Below are positions 27,197-37,833 of a stretch of DNA of 64,000 nt, piece after piece. Below the pieces are notes generated by a model. The model was given only the letters and a program-made list of their open reading frames with translations. It made no database searches and was not told the DNA's origin. A program made the position numbers and the translations under genes. The stretch is taken from NCBI RefSeq assembly GCF_030812995.1, contig NZ_JAUSTT010000007.1, positions 1 to 64,000 of the forward strand, read 5' to 3'. Every line of letters begins with the position of its first letter. The first letter of the stretch is position 1. Source of the DNA: Bacillus chungangensis. GTDB taxonomy: Bacteria; Bacillota; Bacilli; Bacillales; Bacillaceae_C.

Positions 27197-29446
27197 TTAC
27201 GCTTTTGTCACTTCTATTAATTTGACGCCATTTGCTGGCAGCAGCTGTTTTAGTAGCAGTTCATCTTGAACGTCAACCGTTGCACTTTTAAGCCTCATTA
27301 TTTCTTTTGATTTAATAAAATTAAATTCTTCATTATCAAAGTCTTTAGGTTTGCCCATATTGATCCATTCATCAAAAACAGAACCATTTTCTTTATCTAA
27401 AGTATAGGATTTTAATTTATATTTACCTTGTTCAAGATTCATCCTTAATTTTATTAATAAACTATCATGATTGCTCGCAGTTCTGTTTCTTTCATAAAAA
27501 TCGATCGTACTTGGCTCATCATCAACCTGTTCAAAATTGCTGTACAGTAAAATGATGATTTTATTTTCATTTTTAACAACATAATAATTTGACCCGTTGC
27601 AAATGACGTATCCTTTTAGTTTGTCCAACAAATAATAGGCGTGATATACAGGCTTTTTTAATCCATTGTAAGTTAAGAGTCCGAGACCGCCGTGAAATAG
27701 TTTAGTTGTTTTAAGATGATCAATAAAGTTTACCGGCGCATCGATGCCATGATGTTCGTTCAAAAAGTCATGGATAAGCTTATTCGCCTTGAAACACGTA
27801 TCATTAAAATAATTCCGGCTTTCTGTTTTTATAAAATATGTTTTCAATCGTAAATTTTTTATCGAATTAAATAGGATTTTTACAAAGCCTTTTCTTTTAT
27901 TATACATTTCTTCCGTCATCTCCACAGAAATAAAGTGAAGATGTTTGTTCTTGAAATTTTCCAGAAAATATTCTTCATGAAAGTTGCTGGAAGGAATAAA
28001 TTCTATTCCATATTTTAATTTATCAAATTTCTCTTGGAAATAATCTAAGCTTTTCGAATAAAGTTCGATCATTTTACTATAGCTTCGATCTTCATGGGCG
28101 AATTCGAACTTCCATTCTTTCACATTGGATAATCCATATCTTTTAATACAGTGCTCGATAAAGTTTTCCAGCATGATATGCCAAGATTTGATCGTAAACT
28201 CTTTTTTATTATAGCTGAACTTAATGAACGGTTTTATCTTTTTATTGACGAAGAAGTCTAAAATATTATCCACATTAAACCAATTATAAACCTTTTCTTT
28301 GTCATCGTAAAAGTACATTCCATGATTAAATATCCCGCTGAATCTTATATAATCGAAGTTAATTTCATTGTGTATTTTCTCTAAGTTTGTTTGCCAATTG
28401 ATATTTAATTCATCATAAACATAATCAAAATAAAGTATTTTTTCGAAAGAGATCCATTGCTTATTTTTAGCGTTTATATCGTCCACTTCGATTTCGAGCG
28501 TATTCGGTTCATTTTTGTTTGCCGCAATAGGGTTAGTTTGATAGTTGTGCAAAATATCTAAAAGGGCAGTGGTGCCTTTTGTAAATTTGATTTTTTCCTC
28601 TTGTGATTCTTCAGTTGTAAATAATTGCTTTCGGTAGTCATTCGGTGTCATGTTATAGTTTTCTTTAAAAACAGTGCGATATGCTTTAGCTGAGGAAAAA
28701 CCATTATCTATAGCGATTTCTAAGATGCTTTTATTTGTGTTCACAAGATCATACATTGATTTATCCAACCTCAGCATGTTTAAATATTTATTAAACCCGA
28801 TGCCCATATGTTCCGAAAAAAGCCGAGATAGATAGTAGATGCTAATATATTCTTTTTTGGCCAAGTCTGACAAAGTGATTTTTTTATCGTAATTTTTCAT
28901 TAAATATTCAAGTATTCGACTAAATCGTTGATGTAGATAATCATCGGTAATCGCATTTACGCCTGTAGCATCTTTCCTGAAATTCTCAACTAGGTATGCT
29001 ACAAGTTCAAGAGATTCACTCAATAAGTTAATTTGATAAGTCTTGTTTAATGATAATAAATGGATCATAATGTTGGAAATTTTATTGCGCAAATACGAAT
29101 ATTTGTCTTCTGTTTTATCTTCCAAAAGGGATTGGCGTTCAAAATAAATGTCAGAGAAACCGTCATAATATACTTCATAGAAATACGGATTGAGCAGTAA
29201 TGATAAAATAATCGTGTCTGAATCGACTTGAGTTACTTGATGTATTTCATTTCTATTAATTACTAGTATATCTTTCGCATATAGATGATAAGTTTGATCT
29301 TTTATATTCAGTGTCGCCTTACCCTTCAGAACAAAGAGAATTTCGATCTCCTTATGCCATGTGAGATATTCGTCGGCTTTTTCATAAACAAAAATATTCA
29401 AAGGCAAACTTTTATGATATTCAATAAATTCATATTTGCATTTCAT
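27197..29446 (-). CDS. AraC-family regulator fused to a GH39-like domain
   Basis: 749 aa. Residues about 1-140 form a cupin-type sensor (WHKEIEILFVLKG, INRNEIHQV). About 170-270 is the double helix-turn-helix (ISIYYLSRLFSEHMGIGFNKYLN; IAIDNGFSSAKAYRTVFKENY). About 320-749 resembles a beta-xylosidase GH39 barrel. The barrel may sense a ligand rather than hydrolyse. Convergent with the BCCT gene and upstream of the acyltransferase, it is a candidate regulator of one or both; its sugar-type domain makes that uncertain. Confidence 0.82.
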   Translation of the reverse strand: MKCKYEFIEYHKSLPLNIFVYEKADEYLTWHKEIEILFVLKGKATLNIKDQTYHLYAKDILVINRNEIHQVTQVDSDTIILSLLLNPYFYEVYYDGFSDIYFERQSLLEDKTEDKYSYLRNKISNIMIHLLSLNKTYQINLLSESLELVAYLVENFRKDATGVNAITDDYLHQRFSRILEYLMKNYDKKITLSDLAKKEYISIYYLSRLFSEHMGIGFNKYLNMLRLDKSMYDLVNTNKSILEIAIDNGFSSAKAYRTVFKENYNMTPNDYRKQLFTTEESQEEKIKFTKGTTALLDILHNYQTNPIAANKNEPNTLEIEVDDINAKNKQWISFEKILYFDYVYDELNINWQTNLEKIHNEINFDYIRFSGIFNHGMYFYDDKEKVYNWFNVDNILDFFVNKKIKPFIKFSYNKKEFTIKSWHIMLENFIEHCIKRYGLSNVKEWKFEFAHEDRSYSKMIELYSKSLDYFQEKFDKLKYGIEFIPSSNFHEEYFLENFKNKHLHFISVEMTEEMYNKRKGFVKILFNSIKNLRLKTYFIKTESRNYFNDTCFKANKLIHDFLNEHHGIDAPVNFIDHLKTTKLFHGGLGLLTYNGLKKPVYHAYYLLDKLKGYVICNGSNYYVVKNENKIIILLYSNFEQVDDEPSTIDFYERNRTASNHDSLLIKLRMNLEQGKYKLKSYTLDKENGSVFDEWINMGKPKDFDNEEFNFIKSKEIMRLKSATVDVQDELLLKQLLPANGVKLIEVTKA

Positions 29447-30045
29447 AGAGGAATCCCTACTTTACATAAGAATGTTTTTTGGGAAAAAATCATTAGTGTC
29501 GTACGAAAATATAAATCCTTAAATATCAGCATATATTCTCCTATTATTTGGAGTCCCAGATTCTAATAGGATTCCAATTAAAGTAAGTGCTTTCAATAAA
29601 TCAAAAAAAACTCTCCATTTATACCACCTTCCAAATGGCTTTAGGAATGAGATAGAATAGCTGATTTTTCCTGATGTTCAGTATATTTTGTTGGATTTCC
29701 TACAATCTTTTTCTCATTGCAACAGAAGTTAAGTGAAAATTTGCTGTTGATAAAATCTCATAAAGGCGATCCTTACTAGTAGATTAGAACAGGAAGGAAC
29801 CAATATGCAAATTTTAAAAAAGAAAATGTAGATTCCGTAACATTCACGGAGAAAAAAGACAAATTATTCAATAATAACAAAATAAACATCTAGCTAGGTA
29901 TAACTTTGTTGTAACAAAAGCAGCACCTTGTTTTTTCGACAAAAAAACAGTCACTTGTTTTTTAGTTATTATCACATATTTTTTTTGGATTGTGATAATC
30001 TAAAAATGACAATGAGGTGAAATAATCTTTCGCACATGCAACATA
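29447..30045. other. Intergenic region with no gene seen
   Basis: About 600 AT-rich bases hold the promoter region of the AraC-type gene on the left and that of the acyltransferase on the right. I see no convincing coding sequence or stable hairpin. Confidence 0.5.
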
Positions 30046-30199
30046 ATAAAGTGAAACTTCCATCAGTGGGGGTTTTCTTTCATCCCCCACTGATGGTTAG
30101 TTGAACCAATCGGACATTTACTGGCAGTTATCCCCCAACTAGACTTCTTCGATACCTCTAACTCTTGAGGTGGGGGTCTTACTGCCAGTTAGATGTGGG
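30046..30199 (-). mobile_element. Palindromic mini-element, copy B (short class, inverted)
   Basis: Same layout as copy A in the opposite orientation, with TTTAT (as ATAAA at 30200-30204) on its left-end side. The right stem reads CCATCAGTGGGGG / CCCCCACTGATGG, differing from copy A by paired substitutions. It ends 37 bases before the acyltransferase start codon, so the mRNA leader must contain it or start within it. Confidence 0.75.
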
Positions 30200-30236
30200 A
30201 TAAATTTTACGAAAATGACTGATGGAGGTCAATAGT

Positions 30237-32003
30237 ATGGGGAAAACGTTTAAACATCAAAATGAATTACCATCATTACCAATCCCTGAATTAAATGAGA
30301 CGAAGTCAAAACTTCTCGAATGGGTCAAGCCTATTGTCAGCCCAGAGCAATTTCAAGAAACTTCGAAAGTTGTGGAAGCGTTTTTTAAAGAAAATGGCGA
30401 AGCGGAAAAACTGCAAAATAAATTAGTGGAATGGGATAATCAAGTAGAAGGTAGCTGGCTTAAACCTTTTTGGGACAACATGTATTTATCTCATAGAGGG
30501 CCTGTATCTACTGAAATAAATTTCAATGTTCTACTAGATAATAAAGAATATAAAGATCGATACACAGTGGCGGAATTAGCCGGTAAAGCAGCCTATCTAA
30601 CAACAGAATTATATCATCTTATAATAGATGAAGAAGTAGACCCTGAAACAATAAAAGGGACGCCTCTTGATATGAGTCAATATAAAAACTTCTTCAAATC
30701 GGTTCGGATTCCTAGGTTGGAAAAAGATGATTATAAAGTTGGAGCATTTGATAAAAAGAATAATCATGTTGTCGTCTTGCATAAAAAGAATGTATATAAA
30801 GTAAATGTTACTGATAACGAAGGAAATCAGTATTCTAGTAAAGCAATTGCTGCTGCTATTAAAACGATGTTATCGTCTCAGGATAGCGAAGGGGAGAACA
30901 TCGGCATTTTCACAACGGCAGAACGAGATAAAGCGGCATCCATCTACGAACAGCTGACGGCCTCGAAAGTGAATGACGAAAACCTTCAGATCATAGCAGA
31001 TTCAATCGTTGTTATCTCTATTGATGAAGAAAGCGCTGATTCAAAAGAAACGGTTAAAAATCTATTGGTTAACGGCAATAATCGCTATTACGATAAAGGA
31101 ATTGAAATTGTTATTAACAAACATGGTGAAGTAGGCTTTAACATCGAACATACAGGTATTGATGGGACAACCTCCTTTGCAGTGTTTAACTATGTGAATG
31201 ATGGATTAAACAAGGATAGTTCTGAAGTTGATCATGCAACTGCCCATCCTCTAGTACAAAAGTTAGCTTGGGAAATTTCAGAGGAAATGAAAGATACTTT
31301 AGCTCATTTGCAAAAAGAAAATGAAGAATCAATAAAAGATTTTTATTTAGATTTAAGAATCTTTGATGATTTTGGCTCCGATCAAATTAAGAAATTGAAA
31401 ATTAGTCCGGACGCTTTCTTCCACATGGCGCTGCAATTAGCCCAGTACAGAACTTTTGGTGCAATGAGAAGTACGTACGAACCTGTAGCAGTACGATTTT
31501 TTAAAGATGGCAGAACAGAATGTGCCAGATCTTCAAGTACGGAAAAATGGAACATGATCAAAGCGTTTGAAGACGGCGAAGATAAAGAAACACTCTATGC
31601 CTTAATGCAAGAAGCAGGTGCTGCCCACTCCAGCCGCTTAAAAGAGTGTCAAAAAGCCCATGGGGTTGAAAGACATATGTATGGTCTGCAGCAAATGTAT
31701 GCATTATATGGCGAAGAGCTTGGATTGAAAGAAATGCCAAGTATATTTACCGATAAAGGATATCAAACCCTGCGCTATGATTTTATTTCAACGAGCGGAA
31801 TGGCCAATAAGAACATTAAATATTGTAGTTTTGGCCCAGTTGTAAAAGACGGGTATGGCATGTTCTATGTTATTTTAAATAACAAAATAACGATCAATAT
31901 GTCAAGCAAAACGAAGGACGCAGAAAATGCAACCAAACTAACTGATAACATAGTGGCAGCTTTAAAAGAATTAAGAGCTGTTGCAGAAAGCAGCCTTAGC
32001 TAA
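30237..32003 (+). CDS. Choline/carnitine O-acyltransferase
   Basis: 588 aa from the ATG at 30237 (GGAGG nine bases upstream). The N-terminal LPSLPIPELNETKSKLLEWV, FWDNMYLSHRGPV and the catalytic-His motif IEHTGIDGTTSF (about residue 308) are standard for this family, as are the C-terminal YEPVAVRFFKDGRTE and FISTSG. Such enzymes transfer acyl groups between CoA and carnitine or choline in the cytosol. They are common in eukaryotes and rarer in bacteria. The BCCT gene nearby could supply the amine substrate. Confidence 0.9.
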   Translation: MGKTFKHQNELPSLPIPELNETKSKLLEWVKPIVSPEQFQETSKVVEAFFKENGEAEKLQNKLVEWDNQVEGSWLKPFWDNMYLSHRGPVSTEINFNVLLDNKEYKDRYTVAELAGKAAYLTTELYHLIIDEEVDPETIKGTPLDMSQYKNFFKSVRIPRLEKDDYKVGAFDKKNNHVVVLHKKNVYKVNVTDNEGNQYSSKAIAAAIKTMLSSQDSEGENIGIFTTAERDKAASIYEQLTASKVNDENLQIIADSIVVISIDEESADSKETVKNLLVNGNNRYYDKGIEIVINKHGEVGFNIEHTGIDGTTSFAVFNYVNDGLNKDSSEVDHATAHPLVQKLAWEISEEMKDTLAHLQKENEESIKDFYLDLRIFDDFGSDQIKKLKISPDAFFHMALQLAQYRTFGAMRSTYEPVAVRFFKDGRTECARSSSTEKWNMIKAFEDGEDKETLYALMQEAGAAHSSRLKECQKAHGVERHMYGLQQMYALYGEELGLKEMPSIFTDKGYQTLRYDFISTSGMANKNIKYCSFGPVVKDGYGMFYVILNNKITINMSSKTKDAENATKLTDNIVAALKELRAVAESSLS

Positions 32004-32035
32004 AAGGTTGAATGATAGAATAAGCATTTTTTGAA

Positions 32036-32082
32036 AGGTTGCAGGTTCTAGCTCAATTTACATTAGAACCTGCAACCTTTTA
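32036..32082 (+). terminator. Rho-independent terminator
   Basis: GGTTGCAGGTTCTA / TAGAACCTGCAACC, then TTTT, after the acyltransferase gene. Confidence 0.85.
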
Positions 32083-32242
32083 GGAGTGGCATTATTCAAA
32101 AGCTGAAAAAATTGACAAAGGTGACCGTTCTTCATTATGATGTTGATAAATGGAAAAAGCTTTTTATTATATATCTCAGTATAAAGATATTGAAAATTGA
32201 GATATTAATTGTCATCAAAGCATATTTGCAGGAGGAATATTG

Positions 32243-32866
32243 ATGGAAAACTTTGAACAACTTGTCATGAATCGCCGTTCGGCAAACAATTTTTTAGAAG
32301 GAAATCCTATTACGCAGAAACAATTAGATGAAATATTTGAATTAGTAAAGTTGGGTCCTTCAGCTTTTAATTTACAACATACGAGATACATTGCGGTTTT
32401 GAATCAGGAGCTAAAAGAAAAAGTAAAAAAAGCAGCAAATGGACAGTATAAAGTCGGAACTGCTTCAGCTGTCGTAATTGTATTAGGAGATACCCTTGCA
32501 TATCAAGATGCTGGAGAAATTTATGAAGGTCTACAATCACTTGGAATATTAAACAAGCAAGAATATGATGCGATGGTTGAAGATACTACTTCCTTTTATC
32601 AAAAAAGGGGAGAGTCATTTCAACATGATGAAGCGATAAGGAATGCCTCACTCTCTGCCATGTTATTTATGCTTGCGGCTAAAGCGAAGGGATGGGATAC
32701 ATGCCCAATGATCGGTTTTGATCCAGAACAAATCAAAGATGTATTCCAAATTTCTGATCGTTTTGAACCAGTCATGCTTATCACTATTGGAAAAGAAAAA
32801 ACAGCAAGCAGGCAGCCAAGAGGCTATCGGCGCCCAATGAGTGAATTTGTTCATTATCATTTATAG
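32243..32866 (+). CDS. Nitroreductase-family FMN protein
   Basis: 207 aa from the ATG at 32243 (GGAGG upstream). The N-terminal NRRSANNF and KLGPSAFNLQHTR are the FMN-binding signatures of the family, with the Gly-rich DTCPMIGFDPEQIKDVF in the C-terminal half. It reduces nitro-compounds, quinones or flavins with NAD(P)H. It stands alone, between the acyltransferase and the pfl genes; the physiological substrate is unknown. Confidence 0.88.
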   Translation: MENFEQLVMNRRSANNFLEGNPITQKQLDEIFELVKLGPSAFNLQHTRYIAVLNQELKEKVKKAANGQYKVGTASAVVIVLGDTLAYQDAGEIYEGLQSLGILNKQEYDAMVEDTTSFYQKRGESFQHDEAIRNASLSAMLFMLAAKAKGWDTCPMIGFDPEQIKDVFQISDRFEPVMLITIGKEKTASRQPRGYRRPMSEFVHYHL

Positions 32867-33093
32867 GTGGTTGAATTCCGCTATGATAAAAGAGGAGTTT
32901 ATAGGATTAAAATAGGATGAGAGAATTGCCTTGCCTCTATAGAAATTCCGCTCTTACTGCAGATTGAAAGTTGAATGATATTCTCGTTTTTTTTATCACT
33001 TTTAAAAGAATAAGAGCAAAGCAGTTTACAATAATTTTGTGAAATAGTACACAAAAAAAGATTTGAGCATCCGATTGCGGAATAAAATAGACA

Positions 33094-33125
33094 TAAAAAA
33101 GCAGGGAAATGTTTAGTTTCCCTGC
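33094..33125 (-). terminator. Rho-independent terminator of the pfl operon
   Basis: On the minus strand GCAGGGAAA / TTTCCCTGC followed by six T, just after the pflA stop. Confidence 0.85.
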
Positions 33126-33132
33126 AGATTCA

Positions 33133-33870
33133 TTAGTTGTGGAGTTGGAGAAGCTTTTCGGCATGATTGACAGCTTCTTCGCTTGGCGGCTCGATTCCTT
33201 TTAATTCATAATCCAAACCTAGAGCCTCCCATTTGTAGACTCCGAGTGTATGATAAGGAAGCACTTCGACTTTTTCAACATTTTTTAATGAGCGAATAAA
33301 TTCCCCTAAATGTTGAAGATCTTCTTCTTTATCTGTTACGCCAGGAACAAGGACATGCCGCACCCAAACGGGCTTTTCTTTTTCCTCTAAATAATGAGCA
33401 AAGTCTAAAATGTGTTTATTAGACACTTTCGTTAAAGCACGATGTTTTTCTTCATCAATGTGTTTTAAATCAAGCAGCACCAAGTCTACTAAAGGCATGA
33501 GCTCATCAAGCGCTTCGATAAATTTTGGTTTGCGGCTGAAGCAGCCTCCGGAACTATCTATCGTCGTATGAACTCCTAACTTTTTGCACTCTGTAAATAG
33601 CTCTATGAGAAATGGGATGTGTAAAAGTGGTTCTCCCCCGCTCACAGTAACTCCGCCGCCTGATGCTTTTAGGAAAGGGATATAGTCTTTTATATCTGCG
33701 ATTAGTTCTTCAACAGAGACTTCTTTGCCTTCGCCAATTTTCCATGTGTCTGGGTTATGACAATATTGACAGCGCAATAGACATCCTTGTGTAAAAATAA
33801 CATAGCGCAGGCCTGGGCCATCAACCGTTCCACATGATTCCACGGAATGAATATGCGTTTTTAATTTCAT
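33133..33870 (-). CDS. pflA: Pyruvate formate-lyase activating enzyme
   Basis: 245 aa radical-SAM enzyme. CLLRCQYC (about residues 30-37) binds the [4Fe-4S] cluster, and [11 protein letters not shown] is the SAM-binding GGE motif. It abstracts a hydrogen from the glycyl residue of PflB to form the stable radical. It lies 81 bases downstream of pflB on the same strand and shares its transcript. Confidence 0.95.
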   Translation of the reverse strand: MKLKTHIHSVESCGTVDGPGLRYVIFTQGCLLRCQYCHNPDTWKIGEGKEVSVEELIADIKDYIPFLKASGGGVTVSGGEPLLHIPFLIELFTECKKLGVHTTIDSSGGCFSRKPKFIEALDELMPLVDLVLLDLKHIDEEKHRALTKVSNKHILDFAHYLEEKEKPVWVRHVLVPGVTDKEEDLQHLGEFIRSLKNVEKVEVLPYHTLGVYKWEALGLDYELKGIEPPSEEAVNHAEKLLQLHN

Positions 33871-33951
33871 TTGGCATCAATCCTTTTGGTTTGATCACAC
33901 TGCAAGATAGAAGGAATCTCTCCTTGGAGGAGAGATTCACTTCTTCTTACC

Positions 33952-36183
33952 TTACATTGTTTCATGGAATGTCCGATTAATAACATCAATCTGTTGTTCT
34001 CTTGTTAATTTAATGAAGTTAACTGCATATCCAGATACACGAATTGTTAATTGTGGATATTCTTCTGGATGTTCCATAGCGTCAAGCAATGTTTCCCGAT
34101 TAAAGACGTTAATGTTTAAATGATGACCTTTTTTAGTCATATATCCATCTAAAATAGCAGCTAAGTTATCCTCTCTTGAACTGTCTTCACGTCCAAGTGC
34201 TTTTGGTACAATAGAGAAGGTATTAGAAATACCGTCTAAAGAATATTCATAAGGCAGTTTCGCTACAGAGCTGAGAGAAGCAAGTGCTCCTTCTTTATCG
34301 CGGCCATGAAGCGGATTTGCTCCTGGAGCAAATGGTTCGCCTTTACGTCTGCCATCTGGAGTATTACCAGTCTTTTTACCATAAACAACGTTAGATGTAA
34401 TTGTTAATACAGATAATGTTGGTGTCGCATTACGGTATGGACGATGTTTTCTAAACTTGTTCATAAATGTTTTGACGATTTGAACTGCAATTTCGTCCAC
34501 ACGATCATCATTATTTCCGTATTTTGGGAAGTCGCCTTCTATTTCGAAGTCAACAGCGATGCCATCTTCATCACGTATTGTTTTTACTTTCGCATATTTA
34601 ATGGCACTAAGTGAATCGGCAACAACGGATAATCCTGCGATACCACCTGCCATCGTCCGCAAGATTTCGCGGTCATGAAGCGCCATTTCAATTCGTTCAT
34701 AACTATATTTATCGTGCATATAATGAATCACATTAAGTGTATTCATGTACAAGCCAGCTAGCCATTCCATTACATCATCAAATTTACTCATTACTTCATC
34801 ATAATCTAAATATGTTGACGTAATAGGAGCCAATGCTGGTCCGACTTGATCTTTGGATTTTTCATCGACACAGCCATTAATTGCATATAGCAAGGCTTTC
34901 GCTAAGTTTGCGCGTGCTCCAAAGAATTGCATTTGTTTTCCAATTGCCATTGCAGACACACAGCAAGCAATTCCATAGTCGTCTCCATATATTTCTCTCA
35001 TTAAATCGTCATTTTCGTATTGGATAGAGCTCGTTTGAATAGACATTTTCGCACAATACTTTTTAAATAAATTAGGAAGCTTTGTTGACCAAAGAACCGT
35101 TAAGTTTGGTTCTGGTGAAGGTCCTAAATTGTCTAATGTATGGAGAAAACGGAATGAGTTTTTAGTTACTAAAGGTTCTCCATTTAGACTAACTCCACCA
35201 ATTGATTCAGTTACCCATGTTGGATCGCCACTGAATAGTTCATTATATTCTGGTGTTCTTGCAAATTTCACAAGACGGAGCTTCATGACAAAATGATCGA
35301 CTAGCTCTTGCGCAGTTTTTTCGGTTAGAACGCCTTTGGCGAGGTCTCGTTCAATATAAATATCTAAAAATGTAGATACCCTACCTAGGCTCATCGCTGC
35401 ACCATTTTGTTCTTTGATTGCTGCTAAATAAGCAAAATATAACCATTGAAAAGCTTCTTGAGCATTTGCTGCAGGTTGAGAAATATCATACCCATAAACG
35501 GAAGCAAGCTCTTTTAGTTCTTGGAGCGCCCGAATTTGCTCAGCCATTTCTTCACGATCTCTGATGACATCTTCTGACATTGTCCCATTGCAAGAAAGTT
35601 CGTAGTCTTTTTGTTTTTCTTTAATTAAGAAATCGACACCATAAAGTGCTACACGACGGTAATCGCCAATAATACGTCCACGGCCATAAGCATCAGGGAG
35701 ACCAGTGATAATGCCAGCTCTTCTTGCTTTTTTCATTTCTGGTGTATATACATCGAAAACGCCTTGGTTATGTGTTTTTCGATATTCTGTAAAAACATGT
35801 TGAACCTCTTCATCTACTTCAAAACCATAAGATTGAGCAGCTGCCACTGCCATGCGAATGCCGCCAAAAGGCTGCAATGAACGTTTGAATGGTTTATCTG
35901 TTTGAAAACCAACAATTTGTTCCAACTCTTTTTTCAGATAGCCCGGTCCATGTGAAGTAATAGTAGAAACAGTTTTAGTATCCATGTCTAAAACTCCACC
36001 ATTTTCACGCTCTTGCTTGCTCAATTCCATGACTTGTTCCCATAATGCTTTTGTATTGTCAGTTGCTGTTTCTAAAAAACTATCATCGCCTTCATACAAT
36101 GTATAATTTCGAAGAATAAAATCACGTACATCTACTTCTGTTTGCCATCTTCCATCATAAAAAGAATTCCATTGCTTCATCAT
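33952..36183 (-). CDS. pflB: Pyruvate formate-lyase (formate C-acetyltransferase)
   Basis: 743 aa from the ATG at 36183, eight bases after GGAGG; an upstream in-frame ATG at 36234 has no site. It converts pyruvate and CoA to acetyl-CoA and formate under anoxia. The active-site Cys pair (IACCVSAM) and the radical glycine near the C-terminus (RVSGYAVNF) are intact. It forms an operon with pflA. A TGTGAA-N4-TTCACA box 121 bases upstream suggests redox control. Confidence 0.96.
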   Translation of the reverse strand: MMKQWNSFYDGRWQTEVDVRDFILRNYTLYEGDDSFLETATDNTKALWEQVMELSKQERENGGVLDMDTKTVSTITSHGPGYLKKELEQIVGFQTDKPFKRSLQPFGGIRMAVAAAQSYGFEVDEEVQHVFTEYRKTHNQGVFDVYTPEMKKARRAGIITGLPDAYGRGRIIGDYRRVALYGVDFLIKEKQKDYELSCNGTMSEDVIRDREEMAEQIRALQELKELASVYGYDISQPAANAQEAFQWLYFAYLAAIKEQNGAAMSLGRVSTFLDIYIERDLAKGVLTEKTAQELVDHFVMKLRLVKFARTPEYNELFSGDPTWVTESIGGVSLNGEPLVTKNSFRFLHTLDNLGPSPEPNLTVLWSTKLPNLFKKYCAKMSIQTSSIQYENDDLMREIYGDDYGIACCVSAMAIGKQMQFFGARANLAKALLYAINGCVDEKSKDQVGPALAPITSTYLDYDEVMSKFDDVMEWLAGLYMNTLNVIHYMHDKYSYERIEMALHDREILRTMAGGIAGLSVVADSLSAIKYAKVKTIRDEDGIAVDFEIEGDFPKYGNNDDRVDEIAVQIVKTFMNKFRKHRPYRNATPTLSVLTITSNVVYGKKTGNTPDGRRKGEPFAPGANPLHGRDKEGALASLSSVAKLPYEYSLDGISNTFSIVPKALGREDSSREDNLAAILDGYMTKKGHHLNINVFNRETLLDAMEHPEEYPQLTIRVSGYAVNFIKLTREQQIDVINRTFHETM

Positions 36184-36303
36184 CAGTATTTCCTCCTTAA
36201 AATATTTATATGTTATGAAAGGTAAATATTTCATAGTGGAGCAGGAGAAGGACTGTCATGATGGGCAATGTCCTTCTCTACAAACATCATATCATTAAAA
36301 TCA

Positions 36304-36319
36304 TGTGAAACATTTCACA
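36304..36319. promoter_or_regulatory. Fnr/Rex-type palindromic site upstream of pflB
   Basis: TGTGAA-ACAT-TTCACA. It fits the Bacillus Fnr box (TGTGA-N6-TCACA) and the Rex core (TGTGAA-N4-TTCACA) equally well. Both regulators switch fermentation genes when oxygen is low or NADH is high. Confidence 0.7.
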
Positions 36320-36481
36320 GAAAAAGTAACTTTTTTTGACAATTCCGTATCAATTGTTCATTTACTGTTGCATTTAGAAGAGAAATCTGTATCAGTTAAA
36401 AAAATGGTTACTATTTATAAATAGAATAGCCTAAAACCCTATTAATATCAAGAAATTAAGAATGGATTATTATTTGTTTTA

Positions 36482-36503
36482 TATAACAGATGAATCTGTT
36501 ATA
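36482..36503 (-). terminator. Hairpin at the 3' end of the MFS gene
   Basis: TATAACAGAT / ATCTGTTATA is a perfect stem overlapping the stop codon. No long T-run follows, so termination may be weak. Confidence 0.5.
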
Positions 36504-37710
36504 GTGTTGTTTTACAATAACTTGAGACAGATTTTTTCTGCTTTTGCGTGAGAAAAACAAGCGTATATCCAATGGAAAGCAGCGAGCAAATGAAAGCAAC
36601 AATGCCGATCCAATGAAAATGAACCCAAAAATATCCACCGAAAGATCCTAGCAGACTTGAGCCAAGGTAATAAAATAATAAGTATAAAGATGAAGCTTGC
36701 ACCTTATTAACTTTTGCTTCATCTCCAACCCATGCACTTGCGATGGAATGACTGCCAAAAAAGCCGAATGTAAAAATAGCAATGCCAATAACTTTTATCA
36801 CAAGCGAAGGAAGGAGAGTCAGGACACTTCCAGCTGCCATGATTGTAATCGATTTTTTCAAAGTGGCTCTTCGACCATTAAGACCAGCTTTTTTTCCCAT
36901 GTAAACCGAGCTGAATGAGCCACATAAATAAACGAGAAAGATAAAACCAGTTAACGTTTGGCTTAATGAATACGGGGGCTCAACAAGCAAGAAGCCAATA
37001 TAGTTATATAATGTAACAAAACTTCCCATTAATAGAAATGGAAGCAAAATTAATAACATTAATTTTTTATTGGAAAAATGAACTTTATAAGACTGCCAAG
37101 CTGAAGCGCGATTGAATACCTCCCTCTTTTTTTGATAGCGTGGCGCCGGAAGACATTTCCAAAAAAGAAAACTAAATAAAAGTGTTAAAATTCCAATGAT
37201 TGCTAATGCTATTCTCCAATTAAACAAATCGGTAAGAATACTTGTTAAAATTCTGCCTGCCATTCCACCCATACTTGTTCCACAAATATAAAGACCCATT
37301 ACTTTCCCGATCGCTTTTGAATCAAACTCTTCACTTACATAACCCATAGCGATAGAAGGTACGCCTGCAATAAAAATTCCCAGCAGGGCGCGCAGTAGTA
37401 CAAGCACAATGAAATTTGGACTCAATGAAGTTAGCAGTCCAAGAAACGACGTAAGAAACATGGATATAACCATCAACTTCTTTTTGCCAAATACATCAGA
37501 CATGGAAGCTGCAATCAGCATTACAATGGCAAGCAGCCCTGTAGATATTGATAACGTTATACTTGCAACAGGGGCTGATACATGAAATTGCTTTGCAAAT
37601 ATTGGCATCAGCGGCTGAGTCGTATATAAAGTAGAAAACGTGACAAAGCCTGCTAAGAAAAGTGAAAAGCTAGCCCATTTATACCTTTTTGTACCTTGTT
37701 TAATAGACAT
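36499..37710 (-). CDS. MFS transporter (YnfM-like)
   Basis: 403 aa from the ATG at 37710 (AAAGGAG upstream). It has twelve hydrophobic segments, and DVFGKKKLM in loop 2-3 is the MFS motif. The overall pattern (FVTFSTLYTTQPLMPIFA; LPAPRYQ) resembles YnfM-type drug/metabolite exporters. It is divergent from a LysR-type regulator 123 bases away, the usual sign of a regulator-transporter pair. The substrate is unknown. Confidence 0.85.
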   Translation of the reverse strand: MSIKQGTKRYKWASFSLFLAGFVTFSTLYTTQPLMPIFAKQFHVSAPVASITLSISTGLLAIVMLIAASMSDVFGKKKLMVISMFLTSFLGLLTSLSPNFIVLVLLRALLGIFIAGVPSIAMGYVSEEFDSKAIGKVMGLYICGTSMGGMAGRILTSILTDLFNWRIALAIIGILTLLFSFLFWKCLPAPRYQKKREVFNRASAWQSYKVHFSNKKLMLLILLPFLLMGSFVTLYNYIGFLLVEPPYSLSQTLTGFIFLVYLCGSFSSVYMGKKAGLNGRRATLKKSITIMAAGSVLTLLPSLVIKVIGIAIFTFGFFGSHSIASAWVGDEAKVNKVQASSLYLLFYYLGSSLLGSFGGYFWVHFHWIGIVAFICSLLSIGYTLVFLTQKQKKSVSSYCKTTL

Positions 37711-37833
37711 TTCTAGCTCCTTTTGTGAAGTAATGTACATACAATACTATACGCTTTATAAAATGATGCGTCTAATTTATAATTTGCATTAATACGATGC
37801 ATTTTAGTTATAGATGAAGGAAGGTTGAACAAA

